This document shows, piece after piece, positions 1 to 10,699 of a stretch of 64,000 nucleotides of DNA; positions within the stretch are counted from its first letter, which is position 1; every line of letters starts with the position of its first letter. The stretch lies in assembly GCF_033115175.1 (NCBI RefSeq), contig NC_084835.1, positions 25,005,858 through 25,069,857 of the forward strand, in the 5' to 3' direction. The notes below the pieces were generated by a model. The model saw nothing but the letters and a program-made list of their open reading frames with translations, was not told the origin of the DNA and did no database searches. The position numbers and the translations under genes are program-made. Source of the DNA: Lepus europaeus. Lineage: Eukaryota; Chordata; Mammalia; Lagomorpha; Leporidae.

Positions 1-224
1 TTGTATGTCTGTGTGGGTGTAAACTGTTGAAATCTTTACTTAGTATAGAGTCTGTATATAAAGTCAATAAAAAATAAACCTTAATGAAGAATGGGATGGG
101 AGGGGGAGTAGGAAATGAGATGGGAGTGGGAGTGGGAGGGCAGGAATGGGGGGAAGAGCCACTATATTCCTAAAAGCGGTACATAGGAAATTTGTATTCA
201 TTAAATAAAAGTCTTCTAAAAAAG
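1..224 (+). mobile_element. L1 3' UTR end, plus strand
   Basis: Reads in the L1 sense direction: the purine-rich G tract (about 90-155), then the conserved terminal segment (AGGAAATTTGTATTCATTAA) and an A-rich tail near 217-224. It is the reverse complement of the 3' ends seen elsewhere at 905, 25726, 35319, 45530, 47872 and 54041. The element continues off the left edge. It is the only clear plus-strand L1 3' end in the window. Confidence 0.85.
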
Positions 225-325
225 ATAGATTGATTCAAGAATAGCTGTTCACAATGTCTCTGTGGGGAGTTGATTGGTAGAGGATCTTCATCAGCCATCA
301 TGCTGTGCCCCCTCTGAAACTGACT

Positions 326-652
326 TTTTAAAAAATGATTTATTTGAAAGGCAGAGTGATAGAAGGAAAGAGGGAGAGAGAGTGAGATCATCGATCTTCC
401 ATCTGCTGGTTTTCTCCTAAAATTGCTGTAATGGCCAGTAGTGGGCCAAGCTGAACCAAGGATCCTGGAACTCCATCTGCCTCTTCTATATTAGTGCACG
501 AGTCTACGGACTTGGGCCATTTTCCACTGCTTTCCCAGGTACAGTACCAGGGTGCTGAATCAGAAGTGGAGCAGCTGGGATTGAGACTGGTGCTTTGATA
601 TGGGGTGTTGACTTTGCAAATGGTGGCTTGATGCACTGCACTGCAATGGCAC
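326..652 (-). mobile_element. C-SINE type A, diverged
   Basis: T-run/ATTTATTTGAAAGGCAGAG start, CTTCCATCTGCTGGTT, TTGGGCCATTTTCCACTGCTTTCCCAGG and the tRNA-like head end near 640-652 are all recognisable but degraded. No convincing TSD was read. Confidence 0.8.
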
Positions 653-890
653 TTGAAATTGACTTCTGAAACTAGTGACTTCCCACAGTAGGTATCAGTA
701 AGTATTTTGAAGGAAAACACAGAAATTATGTGAGATGTCAAAGGGCTTTGGGTGTCCCCTCCAGGGAGCAAAGACTGGAGTATGGTCACAACTGGAGAAG
801 GAATGAGTAAAGGATATCAGCTGGTTAAGAGTATGGAAAATGCTGCAAAGTGCTGGATGTTGGTAGTGTTTGTGTGCTCTTCATGGGAGA
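653..890. other. Unique intronic sequence
   Basis: No repeat resemblance, splice-flanked open frame or RNA gene was recognised between the SINE and the L1 tail. Confidence 0.5.
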
Positions 891-901
891 TAGGAGGATT
901 T

Positions 902-904
<3 letters not shown>

Positions 905-932
<28 letters not shown>

Positions 933-1113
933 GTGAATATAAATTTCCAAAGTACAGCTTATGGATTACAAAGGCTTTCCCCCCCAACTTCCCCCCCGCA
1001 ACCCTCCCCTTTCCCACTTGCTCTCCCCTTCCATTCCCATCAAGATTCATTTTCAATTCTCTTTATATATAGAAAATCAGTTTAGTATATATGTAGATTT
1101 CAACAGTTTGCCC
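905..1113 (-). mobile_element. 5'-truncated L1 3' end with TSD
   Basis: Begins with a (TTTA)n-like tail and GAATATAAATTTCCAAAGTA, followed by the C-rich complement of the L1 G tract, and stops at about 210 bp in the 3' UTR. It is flanked by TAGGAGGATTTTTA at 891-904 and again at 1114-1127, a 14-bp TSD. Confidence 0.9.
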
Positions 1114-1120
1114 TAGGAGG

Positions 1121-1450
1121 ATTTTTAAAAAAGATTTATTTATTTTAAATGCAGGGTTACAGAGAGGCAGAGGTAGAGAGAGAGGGGTCTTTCATCCGAT
1201 GGTTCACTCCCCAAATGTTTGCAATGGCCAGAACTGTGCCTATTTGAAGCCAGGAGCCAGGAGCTGCCTCCAGGTCTCCCATCCACGTGGCAGTCCAGGG
1301 GCCCAAGGACTTGAGCCATTTCCATTACTTTCCCAGACCATAGCAGAGAGCTGGATTGGAAGTGGAGCATCCGGGACTCGAACTGGTGTCCATAGGGGAT
1401 GCTGGCACTGCAGGTGGCAGCTTTACCTGCTATGCCACAGTGCCGTCCCC
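1121..1450 (-). mobile_element. C-SINE type A sharing the L1 target site
   Basis: Full length, from TTTAAAAAAGATTTATTTAT to CACAGTGCCGTCCCC. The downstream flank at 1451 is AGGAGGTTTTTTTTAAAA, a third copy of the motif that flanks the preceding L1. The two insertions therefore appear to have used one target site. Confidence 0.88.
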
Positions 1451-1597
1451 AGGAGGTTTTTTTTAAAACTAAATATAATCTCTGTAAAATAGTACTTTTT
1501 GTTGGGACAACGTCATGGCTTTGCATGACTTAGCTGGAACATCACATCTCAACTCTCAACCCCCTTTCCCTGGTATCCTATCAAAATGACTTCTGCT

Positions 1598-1943
1598 TCT
1601 TCTTCTTCTTCTTTTTTTTTTTTGGACAGGCAGAGTGGACAGTGAGAGAGAGAGACAGAGAGAAGAAAGGTCTTCCTTTTTCTGTTGGTTCACCCCACAA
1701 GTGGCTGCTGTGGCCGGCGCACCGCGCTGATCCGAAGCCAGGAACCAGGTGCTTCTCCTGGTCTCCCATGCGGGTGCAGGGCCCAAGGACTTGGGCCATC
1801 CTCCACTGTACTCCCGGGCTACAGCAGAGAGCTGGCCTGGAAGAGGAGCAACCAGGACAGGATCCAGTGCCCCAACCGGGACTAGAACCTGGTGTGCTGG
1901 TGCTGCAGGTGGAGGATTATCCTATTGAGCCACAACGCTGGCC
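1598..1943 (-). mobile_element. C-SINE type B
   Basis: (TTC)n/T tail, GACAGGCAGAGTGGACAGTG start and a head ending GCCACAACGCTGGCC. TSD TCAAAATGACTTCTGCT at 1581-1597 and TCAAACTGACTTCTGCT at 1944-1960 (one mismatch). Confidence 0.92.
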
Positions 1944-1960
1944 TCAAACTGACTTCTGCT

Positions 1961-2192
1961 ACACTTATAGTATAATTTACCAGTAGTGGGTTGCCTTGAA
2001 GAGGGAGCATTAACATCTTGGGTACTGGAAAAGTTCTTCTCCATTGAAAATTTAATTACTTGGTAGGTAAGTTTACATACTGAGTTACTGATTATGAGGG
2101 ATAGTTAGTATTACTATTATTATTACTTTCTTTGAAATGGCTTCTTATGTATTGTTAGTAAGTAAGGCTACCATTTTAGGCCTCTTAGAAAA
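1961..2192. other. Unique intronic sequence
   Basis: AT-rich, with a short imperfect (TTA)n run near 2110-2126. Nothing else recognised. Confidence 0.5.
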
Positions 2193-2349
2193 CATCCCTG
2201 CTAATGGCCTGAGAAAGCAGTGGAAGATGGCCCAAATGCTTGGGCCCCTGCACCCACATGGATGACCTGGAAGAAGATTCTGGCTCCTAGCTTCAATAGA
2301 CCCAGCTCTGCCGTTGGGCCATTTGGGGAATTAACCAGTGGATGTAGGA

Positions 2350-2380
<31 letters not shown>

Positions 2381-2433
2381 AACTGCCTCTCAAATAAATA
2401 AATAAATCTTAAAACAAAAACAAAAACAAAAAC
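2193..2433 (+). mobile_element. C-SINE type A, 5'-truncated
   Basis: Starts in the body (GCTAATGGCCTGAG), continues through GGCCCCTGCACCCACATGG and (CT)n, and ends in CTCAAATAAATAAATAAATC plus a (CAAAAA)n tail. The tRNA-like head is missing. Confidence 0.88.
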
Positions 2434-2690
2434 GGGGTTCCTACCACTTAAGGAAGATACCTGGATTGTGTTTCCTGCTCCTAGTTTAAAAAAAAAATAA
2501 AAAAAAGAGAATAACTATCTATGTTTCTGCTGATGATACTTCTTGCCTGTCTTCCTCCCTCCCTCCCTTCTAAAATTAAGAATTGGTGGGGTAATATGTG
2601 TGATATGTTTAGGAAAGTACTTGAGAGTACATCCTTATCATTTTTTTGTACCAATACTTAATTTCTCAGTATAATTTTTCTAGGTACAGC

Positions 2691-2919
2691 TTTTTTTTTT
2701 TTAAAAAAAAGATTTTATTTATTTATTTGAAAGGTAGAGTTACAGACAGTGAGAGGGACAGACAGAGAGAAAGGTCTTCCATCCTCTGGTTCACTCCGCA
2801 GTTGGCTGTGATGGCTAGAGCTGAGCTGATCCAAAGCCAGGAACTAGGAGCTTCTTCTGGGTCTCCCACACAGGTGCAAAGGCCCAAGCTCTTGGGCCAT
2901 CTTCTACCGCTTTCCCAGG
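2691..2919 (-). mobile_element. C-SINE type A, 5'-truncated
   Basis: T-run, GATTTTATTTATTTATTTG and body up to CGCTTTCCCAGG, where it stops without a head. Preceded by GTACAGCTTTTTTT (2684) and followed by ATACAGCTTTTTTT (2920), a TSD. Confidence 0.88.
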
Positions 2920-2926
2920 ATACAGC

Positions 2927-3260
2927 TTTTTTTTTTTTTAGATTTATTTATTTATTTGAAAGAGTTACACAGAGAGAGGAGAGGCAGGGAGAGAGGGAGA
3001 GTTCTTCCATCCACTGGTTCACTCCCCAACTGGCTTCAGTGGCTGGAGCTGTGCTGATCCTAAGCCAGGATCCTGGAGCTTCTTCCAGGTCTCTCACATG
3101 GGTGCACGGGCCCAAGGACTTGGGCCATCTTCTACTGCTTTCCCAGGCAATTAGCAGAGAGCTGGATTGGAAGTGGAGCATCTGGAACATGAATGGTGCC
3201 TGTATGGGAAGCTGGCACTGCTGGCTGCTGCCTCACCTGCTACGCCACAATGCCGGCCCT
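2927..3260 (-). mobile_element. C-SINE type A, full length, same target site
   Basis: Runs from TTTTAGATTTATTTATTTA to CCACAATGCCGGCCCT. It lies between the second TACAGCTTT (2921) and a third copy, TGCAGCTTT (3263), so it was inserted at the target already used by the SINE at 2691-2919. Confidence 0.9.
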
Positions 3261-3272
3261 AGTGCAGCTTTA

Positions 3273-3762
3273 ATTTATCTTTTCTTTTTAAAGATATTTC
3301 ATTAGCACTTTGTTCTGGTTCCCTGGCCTAGGATAGCTTAGCATTTAATGTTTTCATAGTTGTAGATGATACACACATTTTATAACTTATATTCTTTTGA
3401 AAGTACATTTCTAGTGTGTAGTGAGGCACAAGAGGATAGGAACTAGGGAAGGAATGATTAAGTTTAGGGCAGAGGGGAGTGGGGGATAAAATAATTAAAA
3501 GGCATTTTTTTCTTTTTTAGTCTTGTAAATAGCTTCAGAAAACTTATTTGTAACTGGGTTTGTTTGGTTTAAGGCTAAAGTGACTTACTAAGGATAGATA
3601 TTTTCATGAGTCCATCTGTTGTTAATATCCTTTTTCCAAATTTGTTTTTATACCAATTTTTCTTAATCTTGTCAGTGGACATCATCTTTGTCTCTGTGGA
3701 TTAAACATACCTTATAGAAGAATGTCATCATGAGAGCCTTATCACTCATTAACTATTCTCAT
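3273..3762. other. Unique intronic sequence
   Basis: No repeat, exon or RNA gene recognised. Confidence 0.5.
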
Positions 3763-3778
3763 AAGAAAAGTAGGAGAG

Positions 3779-4085
3779 TAGGCATTTGGTGGCATTCAGA
3801 TGCTACTTCACAGACCTGCATCCCATATTTGAGTGCCTGGTTTTGGGTCTCAGCTACACGCCAAATTCTAGGTTCTTACTGATATGCACCCTGGGAGACA
3901 GCAGGTGATGGTTCAAGTACTTTGGTCTCTGCCACCCAATGGGAGATCTGAATTGAGCTCTGGGCTTTTGACTTCACTATGGCCAGCCACAGCTGTTGTA
4001 GGCATTTGCTGAGTGTACCAGCAGATAGGAGTTTTTGTTGTCTCTCTGCTTTCAAATAAATAATAAATGTTAAAGGAAAAATAAA
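3779..4085 (+). mobile_element. Old C-SINE with intact TSD
   Basis: Diverged SINE with a CAGCAGGTGATGGTTCAAGT body and tail CTTTCAAATAAATAATAAAT. TSD AAGAAAAGTAGGAGAG is identical at 3763-3778 and 4086-4101 (16 bp), unexpectedly well kept for such a diverged body. Confidence 0.85.
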
Positions 4086-4201
4086 AAGAAAAGTAGGAGA
4101 GACTAGGAGCAAATTGCAGTTTTTTGATGCATTTGCTTTCTCCTAATAGATAGATAAAAGTCTTGGGCCTTTTCTCTAAACTTTATTATTCCAAGTATTT
4201 T

Positions 4202-4543
4202 TTTTTTTAAAATTTTTGACAGGCAGAGTGGACAGTAGAGGGAGACAGAGAGAAAGGTCTTCCTTTTTGCCGTTGGTTCACCCTCCAATGGCCGCCGCGG
4301 TAGGCGCGCTGCGGCCGGCACATCGCGCTGCTCCGATGGCAGGAGCCAGGTGCTTCTCCTGGTCTCCCATGGGGTGCAGGGCCCAAGCACTTGGGCCATC
4401 CTCCACTGCACTCCCTGGCCACAGCAGAGAGCTGGCCTGGAAGAGGGGCAACCGGGACAGGATCGGTGCCCCGACCGGGACTAGAACCTGGTGTGCCGGC
4501 GCCGCAAGGCGGAGGATTAGCCTGTTAAGCCACGGCGCCGGCC
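4202..4543 (-). mobile_element. C-SINE type B, left member of tandem pair
   Basis: Near consensus, with the ACAGTAGAGGGAGACA and CCTTTTTGCCG variants shared with 4547-4884 and 57695-58041. The head ends CACGGCGCCGGCC, directly followed by the T-run of the next copy. Confidence 0.92.
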
Positions 4544-4546
4544 TTA

Positions 4547-4884
4547 ATTTTTTTTTTTGACAGGCAGAGTGGACAGTAGAAGGAGACAGAGAGAAAGGTC
4601 TTCCTTTTTGCCGTTGGTTCACCCTCCAATGGCCGCTGCGGTAGGCGCGCTGCTGCCGGGGCACCGCGCTGTTCTGATGGCAGGAGCCAGGTGCTTCTCC
4701 TGGTCTCCCATGGGGTGCAGGGCCCAAGCACTTGGGCCATCCTCCACTGCACTCCCTGGCCACAGCAGAGAGCTGGCCTGGAAGAGGGGCAACCGGGACA
4801 GGATCGGTGCCCCGACCGGGACTAGAACCTGGTGTGCTGGCGCCGCAAGGTGGAGGATTAGCCTGTTAAGCCACGGCGCCGGCC
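4547..4884 (-). mobile_element. C-SINE type B, right member of tandem pair
   Basis: Differs from its neighbour at only a few positions. The pair as a unit is flanked by TCCAAGTATTTT at 4190-4201 and 4885-4896, so one copy probably entered the poly-A tail of the other, or the unit was duplicated. Confidence 0.92.
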
Positions 4885-4896
4885 TCCAAGTATTTT

Positions 4897-5609
4897 CTTT
4901 GTAGCCCAGACCAATTTTGTAGTTAAATTTCTGCCTTCCATCAATATTCTCTATCTGTTATACATACTGACTTTAGCTCAGTTTCCTGTTAGTCCTAAAG
5001 GAATTTACAGTAGACCTTTGATTTTGTTTTGTTTTGCTAAAATAAGTTTTATATTATTTTGCTACAATAAAAGTTTTAATTGGTATTGTAGTGCTAAATT
5101 AAGAATCAGTTTTTAGTTGGGAAGGAGTTGTAGATTGTGATGACATTAATCGTGGCCAGTTTTATGTGCCTTAAGCCAGATTTTCTTTGCTGTCCTTTTA
5201 CTTCCAGAATGTGTCATTTCACCATCCAGCTGGTGTGTGTTCTAGGAATGCAAATTCATTTAATTATTGGCCCAAGCAAAACATAATTAAGAAGACAAAT
5301 CTGCTCTAAGAGATCATGTATTGAAAAGCCTAACAAATTATTTTTGTTTGAGCCACAAATTTTTCGCTGTCATTGATATATGGTTAGTACAAAAATGACT
5401 ATTGTTGAAATAACTTCTCTTGTAATGTAATAATTCTAGAGTTAATTAAGATAATGATAGGATAATGCACCAAATGTAAGCTGTTTTGCTATTTTTTTTT
5501 TAACTCAGAAATAAAGAAACAAAGTATGTAAGGGACTGATAATATTTTTGTGTGTTTCCTAAGCAGTATCAAGATAGAATGTGGTACACTTGTCCATTAA
5601 AACTAGTTT
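4897..5609. other. Unique intronic sequence
   Basis: AT-rich single-copy-looking DNA. No exon-like frame with splice sites or RNA gene recognised. Confidence 0.5.
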
Positions 5610-5910
5610 TAGGGGCAAGCGTTTTGCTCAGTGGTTAAGTTGTTGTTTGAGTGCCTGTTGTTTGAGTGTCTCCGTTCAGATCCTGGCTTTGTTCCAGTTT
5701 CTAACTTTTTGCTAATGCACATCAGCAAGTGATGACTCAAATACGAGATCTCTGTTACCCATGTAGGGGATCTGGAATGAGCTTTGGTTCCTGGCTTGGA
5801 CCTTCCCTAATCCTGGCTGTTGCAGGCATCTGGGGAGTGAACCAGGAGATGGAAGATTTCTGTCTCTCTCTGCCTTTCAAATAAGTTGTAAATAAAATAT
5901 TGAAAAAAAA
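5610..5910 (+). mobile_element. Old C-SINE
   Basis: Diverged head GGGGCAAGCGTTTTGCTCAG, body CCTGGCTGTTGCAGGCATCT and tail CTGCCTTTCAAATAAGT. Same old class as 3779-4085 and 60862-61257. Confidence 0.8.
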
Positions 5911-6414
5911 TTATTTTTTGGAAAAATTATTCATGTGTTCTTGGACCTTGTAACAGGAATGTTGTAGGTGTTTAAAAAGAACTGTTTAGTGTAATGATGG
6001 CACAACTGTTACAGATTATTTAAGTGTTAAAAGTAAAATTCATAATAGTCCTTCCATCCTGAGATTATTGTGATACCATGAAATAGCACTAGTTGATTAC
6101 ACATACAGTAGTTTTGATGGCTTGAAATAAATCCAAGTATCCATTTTTTATTTTTATTTTTTCCTTCTTGTCTCAGAGGTTTATCAAAGGAAAATTATGT
6201 AATTCATGAGAAGTTTTATGAATTCTTTGTAAGAAAAGTATGTTATGTAGTTTTAAAATGTGCTAGTGAAGAGGTATGAAAATACTCAGTGATCACAAAG
6301 AGACAGTGAACAAATACTAAACCACTTGCATGTAGTGTAATGGTTTTACAACACTGTGATTCCTTCACCTAATTTGTGCTACTTTTGTCATAAATTTTAC
6401 TCTGTACTGTTTCT
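5911..6414. other. Unique intronic sequence
   Basis: AT-rich. Nothing recognised. Confidence 0.5.
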
Positions 6415-6790
6415 GCTTTAGACTGGGAATTGGCAAGTATTTTCTCCAAAGGACCAGATAAAATTTCAAATATTTTAGGCTTTATGAGCCAAGAAGCAAA
6501 ATTGAGGAAATTATGTAGGTAATTATATATCACAAGACAGGAAGCACATAACATAAAAATGTATGGAAATTTGTTTCCTTGCCTTGTTATATTTTTGTTC
6601 AAATTCAAAATATAATAATGGAGTACTTACACAAATTTTTTATAGTACATACCTGCTAATGAGAATAATAGAATGTTTTAGAGTAACATTTCAGTTAATT
6701 GGTGTTCAATGTTAATATTTCCTGTGATCAAAACCCATTTTAAATCTTCACTTTTTAATGTTGATCTAGTGTGACATTTTATGTTTTTAT
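6415..6790 (+). mobile_element. Probable hAT/Charlie-type DNA transposon fossil
   Basis: The phrases TTGGCAAGTATTTTCTCCAA, AGGACCAGATA and ATATTTTAGGCTTTATGAGC resemble the common mammalian hAT-Charlie non-autonomous repeats (GGCAAAC...GGGCCAGATA...TTTTAGGCTTT). The AT-rich remainder fits less clearly. The family cannot be named without a library search. Confidence 0.5.
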
Positions 6791-7455
6791 CTTTATAAGT
6801 ACCTTTTCAGATAGATATATTACCAAATACTGGCATCAATGTACAGGCAAATATTTTGTGAATAGTCATCACTTGGAAGGTATTTATGGGAATTTTTTAG
6901 TGGCATCCCTTATTGTTTGCCTTTATTATGTTATTTAGTGGATTAAAGTACTTCCAACTGATGGTTGTGTGGAAGCTCCTCAGTTGCATTATTAGATGGA
7001 TTTTGAAGTATGGAAATTTTCTTTGCATTTGTATTAAAGTTTACAAAATGCTGCAGGAACTGTACTTTGAGCAGAAAAGTATATTTGCTGCAGATTTGAG
7101 AGAAATAGAGATCCTGTTTCTTGTTTTAACTTTTCACAATGTGGGAAGTGTATAAATCACTTGAACGTTACTTGTGATTCAGGATGTCATAGAAATAACT
7201 CTACTGCAGTTATAAATAAGTTTCACATATAAGTGTGGTTTTAAGTTACATTCATTAAACATTGTCAAGACTACAGCAAAACCTCTTTAATAAGCCTTTT
7301 ATTATTTGATAATTGTAGTTGAATGCAGTTCTCATTCAGAAAAAATTTAGTTTAAGCTTATCAGTTCTCCTCAAATTATAATAAAAATTGAGTACTGCTA
7401 AGCCAGAGTTGCTCTGTACTTGATCCCATCAATATATTCTTTTTCTGTTTCTTAC
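6791..7455. other. Unique intronic sequence
   Basis: No repeat recognised. An 80-codon frame at 6913-7155 has no family resemblance. Confidence 0.45.
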
Positions 7456-7470
7456 AAAAATTCATAGGAT

Positions 7471-7806
7471 GGGGCCAGATGCTGTGGCGCAGTGGGTGAA
7501 CGCCCTGGCCTGAAGCACCCGCTTCCCGTATGGGTACCGGTTCAAGACCCGGCTGCTCCACTTCCAGTTCAGCTCTCTGCTATGGCCTGGGAAATCAGTA
7601 CAAGATGGCCCAAGTCCTTGGGCCCCTGCACCCACGTGGGAGACCTGGAAGAAGCTTCTGGCTCCTGGCTTCAGATTGGCACAGCTCCGGCCGTTGCAGC
7701 CAATTGGGGAGTGAACCATTGGATGGAAGACCTCTCTCTCTCTCTGCCTCTCCTCTCTCTGTGTAACTCTGACTTTCAAATAAATAAATAAATCTTTAAA
7801 AAAAAT
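7471..7806 (+). mobile_element. C-SINE type A, full length
   Basis: Head GGGGCCAGATGCTGTGGCGC with A-box-like TGGCGCAGTGGG and B-box-like GGTTCAAGACCC, then CTCCACTTCC, (CT)n and ACTTTCAAATAAATAAATAA. Short TSD AAAAATTCA near 7456 and 7800. Close to the type A consensus. Confidence 0.93.
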
Positions 7807-7883
7807 TCACCGGAGTGAGGATATGTTAAGTCCATGATATTGAATGAAGTTTATTGTTTTCTTTCAAAGAAATCTTTGGGATT

Positions 7884-7934
7884 TTAAAAAAATATTTGTT
7901 TATTCATTTGTAAGTCAGAGGTACAGAGGTACAG

Positions 7935-7979
<45 letters not shown>

Positions 7980-8249
7980 GAAGGATAGATCTTCCATCTG
8001 CTGATTGGCTCCCCAAATGGCCACAACAGCTAGAGCTGAGTCTGTCTGAAGCCAGGAGCCAGGAGCTTCTTCCAGGTATCCCACGTGGGTGCAGGGGTCC
8101 AAGGACTTGGTTCATCCTTTGCCGCTTTTCCAGGCACAGTAGCAGGGAGCTAGATCGGAAGTGGAGCATCCAGGACTCGAATTGGTGCCCACATGGGATG
8201 CCAACACTGTAGGTGGCAGCTTTACTTGCTATTTCATAGCACTGGCCCC
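7884..8249 (-). mobile_element. C-SINE type A with (GA)n expansion
   Basis: Starts TTTAAAAAAATATTTGTTTA and ends CATAGCACTGGCCCC. The (CT)n part of the SINE has grown into a (GA)n tract at about 7938-7975 on this strand. Confidence 0.9.
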
Positions 8250-8584
8250 AGTTTATTGTTGTTTAATGGTTGAATAACACATGGTAGAGTCAAACAATTT
8301 CTGCAAGGTTCTTAGTAATTAATAATACCATAGACTTAAAATATCCTACATTTTCATATGCTTTGTAAATTTGCTTTACTAAACCTTTTTGTGCTTCATG
8401 TGTATTTTGCACTACTAATAGTTGTAATACGTTTTAGTAGATACTACTTCATGTTGTACTGAGTTAGTGTTGTCTCACCTTAGTCACTTCATACTTGGCA
8501 GTGACTATTTGAGTATATCTGAGCAGTATCAGTAACATCTGTCCTTGTCAAGGAAATCACTTGAAATTTTTTCCTTTTTTAAAA
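8250..8584. other. Unique intronic sequence
   Basis: No repeat or gene recognised. Confidence 0.45.
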
Positions 8585-9650
8585 AAGTGTACAGTTCATT
8601 TTTAGTATATTCCATAGGGTTGTGTGACCATTATCACTATATAACTCCAGAATGTCTTCATCACCCTTAAAAGACACTTACCCTAGGACCTAGCAATGAT
8701 AAATTTACTTTTTGTGTCAATGGATTTGTCTATTCTGGGACATTTACATAAATGGAATCATGAAATAAGTGATCTTAAATTTATGGCTTCTTTTACTTAG
8801 AATAGATTTTCAAAGTTCATCCATGTTTTAGCATGTATCAGCACTCTGTTCTTTTTCTGGGTGACTAATACTCATATATATATAAAATATATATCATATT
8901 TTGTTTATCCAAACCTAAGTTGTTGGACATGTGAGTTGTTTCCACTTTTTGGTTATTAATAATAACAAAAATAATAATCTGTTATGAACATTTGTGTACA
9001 AGTTTTTATGTGAACATATGTTTTTAGTTTTCTTGGGCATGTACTTAGGCATGGATATGTGAGGTCATATAGTTATTACATCTTTAATTTTTTGAGGAAC
9101 TGCCAAACTGTTTTCCACAGGATATATACCATTTTGCATTCCTACTAGCAACATAGCCTCACTTATAATTTGTTGTCTTTTTGATTATAATCATCCATGG
9201 ATATGAAGAGGTATCATGTAGGTTTTGATAAGTATTTTACTAATAGCTAATGATATTGAGAATCTTTTCATGTGCTTATTGGCCATTTGTCTTCTTTGGG
9301 AAAAATAGCTATTCAGATGTTTTGTTCATTTAAAAATTTGGTTATTTGCCTTTATTGTTAGTTATAAAGTTCTTTACATATTCTGGATATAAGTCTTGTA
9401 TAAATATGTGATTTGTAGATTTTTTTTCATTCCATGGGTTATTTTTTCCTTTTATTGGTGATATCCTTTGTAGCATAAAAGTTTCATTTTGGTGAAGTTC
9501 AGTTTATTCTTTTTTTGCTTATGTTGTTGCTATCATGCTCATATTTAAGAAACCACTGCCTAAATCAAAGCCATAAGGATTTATTCCTGTATTTTTCTTA
9601 AAAATTTTTTTTTATAGTTTAAGTATGGTGCTTGTGTTACATTTATTTTA

Positions 9651-9996
9651 TTATTATTATTATTTTTTGACAGGCAGAGTTAGACAGTGAGAGAGAGAGA
9701 GACAGAGAGAAAGGTCTTCCTTCTGTTGGCTCACCCCCCAAATGGCCACTATGGCTGGCGCTGCGGCCAGTATGCTGAGCTGATCCGAAACCAGGAGCCA
9801 GGTGCTTCCTCATGGTCTCCCATGTGGGTGCAGGGCCCAAGCACTTGGGCCATCCTCCACTGCCTTCCAGAGCCACAGCAGAGAGCTGGACTGGAAGAGG
9901 AGAACTGGGACAGAATCCGGCGCCCCAACTGGAACTAGAACCTGGGGTGCCAGCGACGCATGCAGAGGATTAGCCAAGTGAGCTGTGGCGCTGGCC
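9651..9996 (-). mobile_element. C-SINE type B inside ancient L1
   Basis: (TTA)n tail, GACAGGCAGAGTTAGACAGT and head GAGCTGTGGCGCTGGCC. The host L1 text repeats around it (TTACATTTATTTT before, TTAGATTTATTTT after), consistent with a diverged TSD. Confidence 0.88.
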
Positions 9997-10060
9997 ATAT
10001 TAGATTTATTTTGAGTTAATATTTGTGTGTGATATGAAGTAGGGGTGTAAGTTCATTTTT

Positions 10061-10396
10061 TTAAAGAGAATTTTTTTAAGAGAATTTTTTTTTTTATTTG
10101 ACAGGTAGAGTTATAGACAGAGAGAGACAGAGAGAAAGGCCTTCCTTCTGCTGGTTCACTCCCCAATGGCCACTACGGCCGGTGCTGTGCCGATCCGAAG
10201 CCAGGAGCCAGGTGCTTCCTTCTGGTTTCCCATGCGGGTGCAGGGGCCCAAGGACCTGGGCCATCCTCCACTGCCCTCCTGGGCCACAGCAGAGAGCTGG
10301 ACTGGAAGAGTGGCAGCTGGGACTAGAACCCTGCGCCCATATGGGTTACCGGCGCCCCAGGCAGAGGCTTAACCAAGTGAGCCATGGCGCCGGCCC
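10061..10396 (-). mobile_element. C-SINE type B inside ancient L1
   Basis: T-rich tail, TTTGACAGGTAGAGTTATAG start and head CATGGCGCCGGCCC. AAGTTCATT occurs at 10049 and again at 10397 (TSD), and the L1 reading resumes directly afterwards. Confidence 0.9.
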
Positions 10397-10699
10397 AAGT
10401 TCATTCCTTTATCTGTGGATAGGCAGTTGTCCTAACATCATTTGCTGAAAAGACTGTTCTTTGCCTTGTTTGATTGTCTTGGTGCACCCTGTTGAAAACA
10501 AATTGATCATAAAAGGGAGTATTTTCTCCCTGGATTCTCAGTTCTGTTTCATTGATCTCTATTTCTATATGCCAGTTTTACATTATCTTCATTATTATAT
10601 TTTATAGTAAGTTTTGAAATTGAAAAGTGTGGATCCTCCAAATTTGTTCTTCTTTTTCAAAATTATTTTGACAGTTCTGGGCCTCTGTATCTCTTTTAA

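Larger units (their letters stand above)
8585..10699 (-). mobile_element. Ancient L1 (L1M-like), 3' part, minus strand
   Basis: The + strand reads as the complement of an old mammalian L1: GTGTACAGTTCATTTTTAG (3' end), GGAATCATGAAATAAG, GCTGAGTAATA-like phrases, TTCTTTACATATTCTGGATA and ATTTGCTGAAAAGACTGTTC. Two type B SINEs (9651, 10061) interrupt it. Its ORF2 reading continues at 20638. Confidence 0.8.

Noticed and set aside
2646..3305. 219-codon plus-strand open frame
   Set aside because: It runs through two antisense C-SINE copies. Its recurring protein text appears at every other SINE of the same orientation, so it is not a gene.
6913..7155. 80-codon plus-strand frame in unique intron
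   Set aside because: No domain, no splice sites with suitable phase and AT-rich composition. Length is compatible with chance.
7471..7545. tRNA-like A and B boxes at SINE heads (also 59704, 60448, 32702)
   Set aside because: They are the pol III promoter remnants of tRNA-derived C-SINEs. No cloverleaf with acceptor stem was seen, so these are not tRNA genes.
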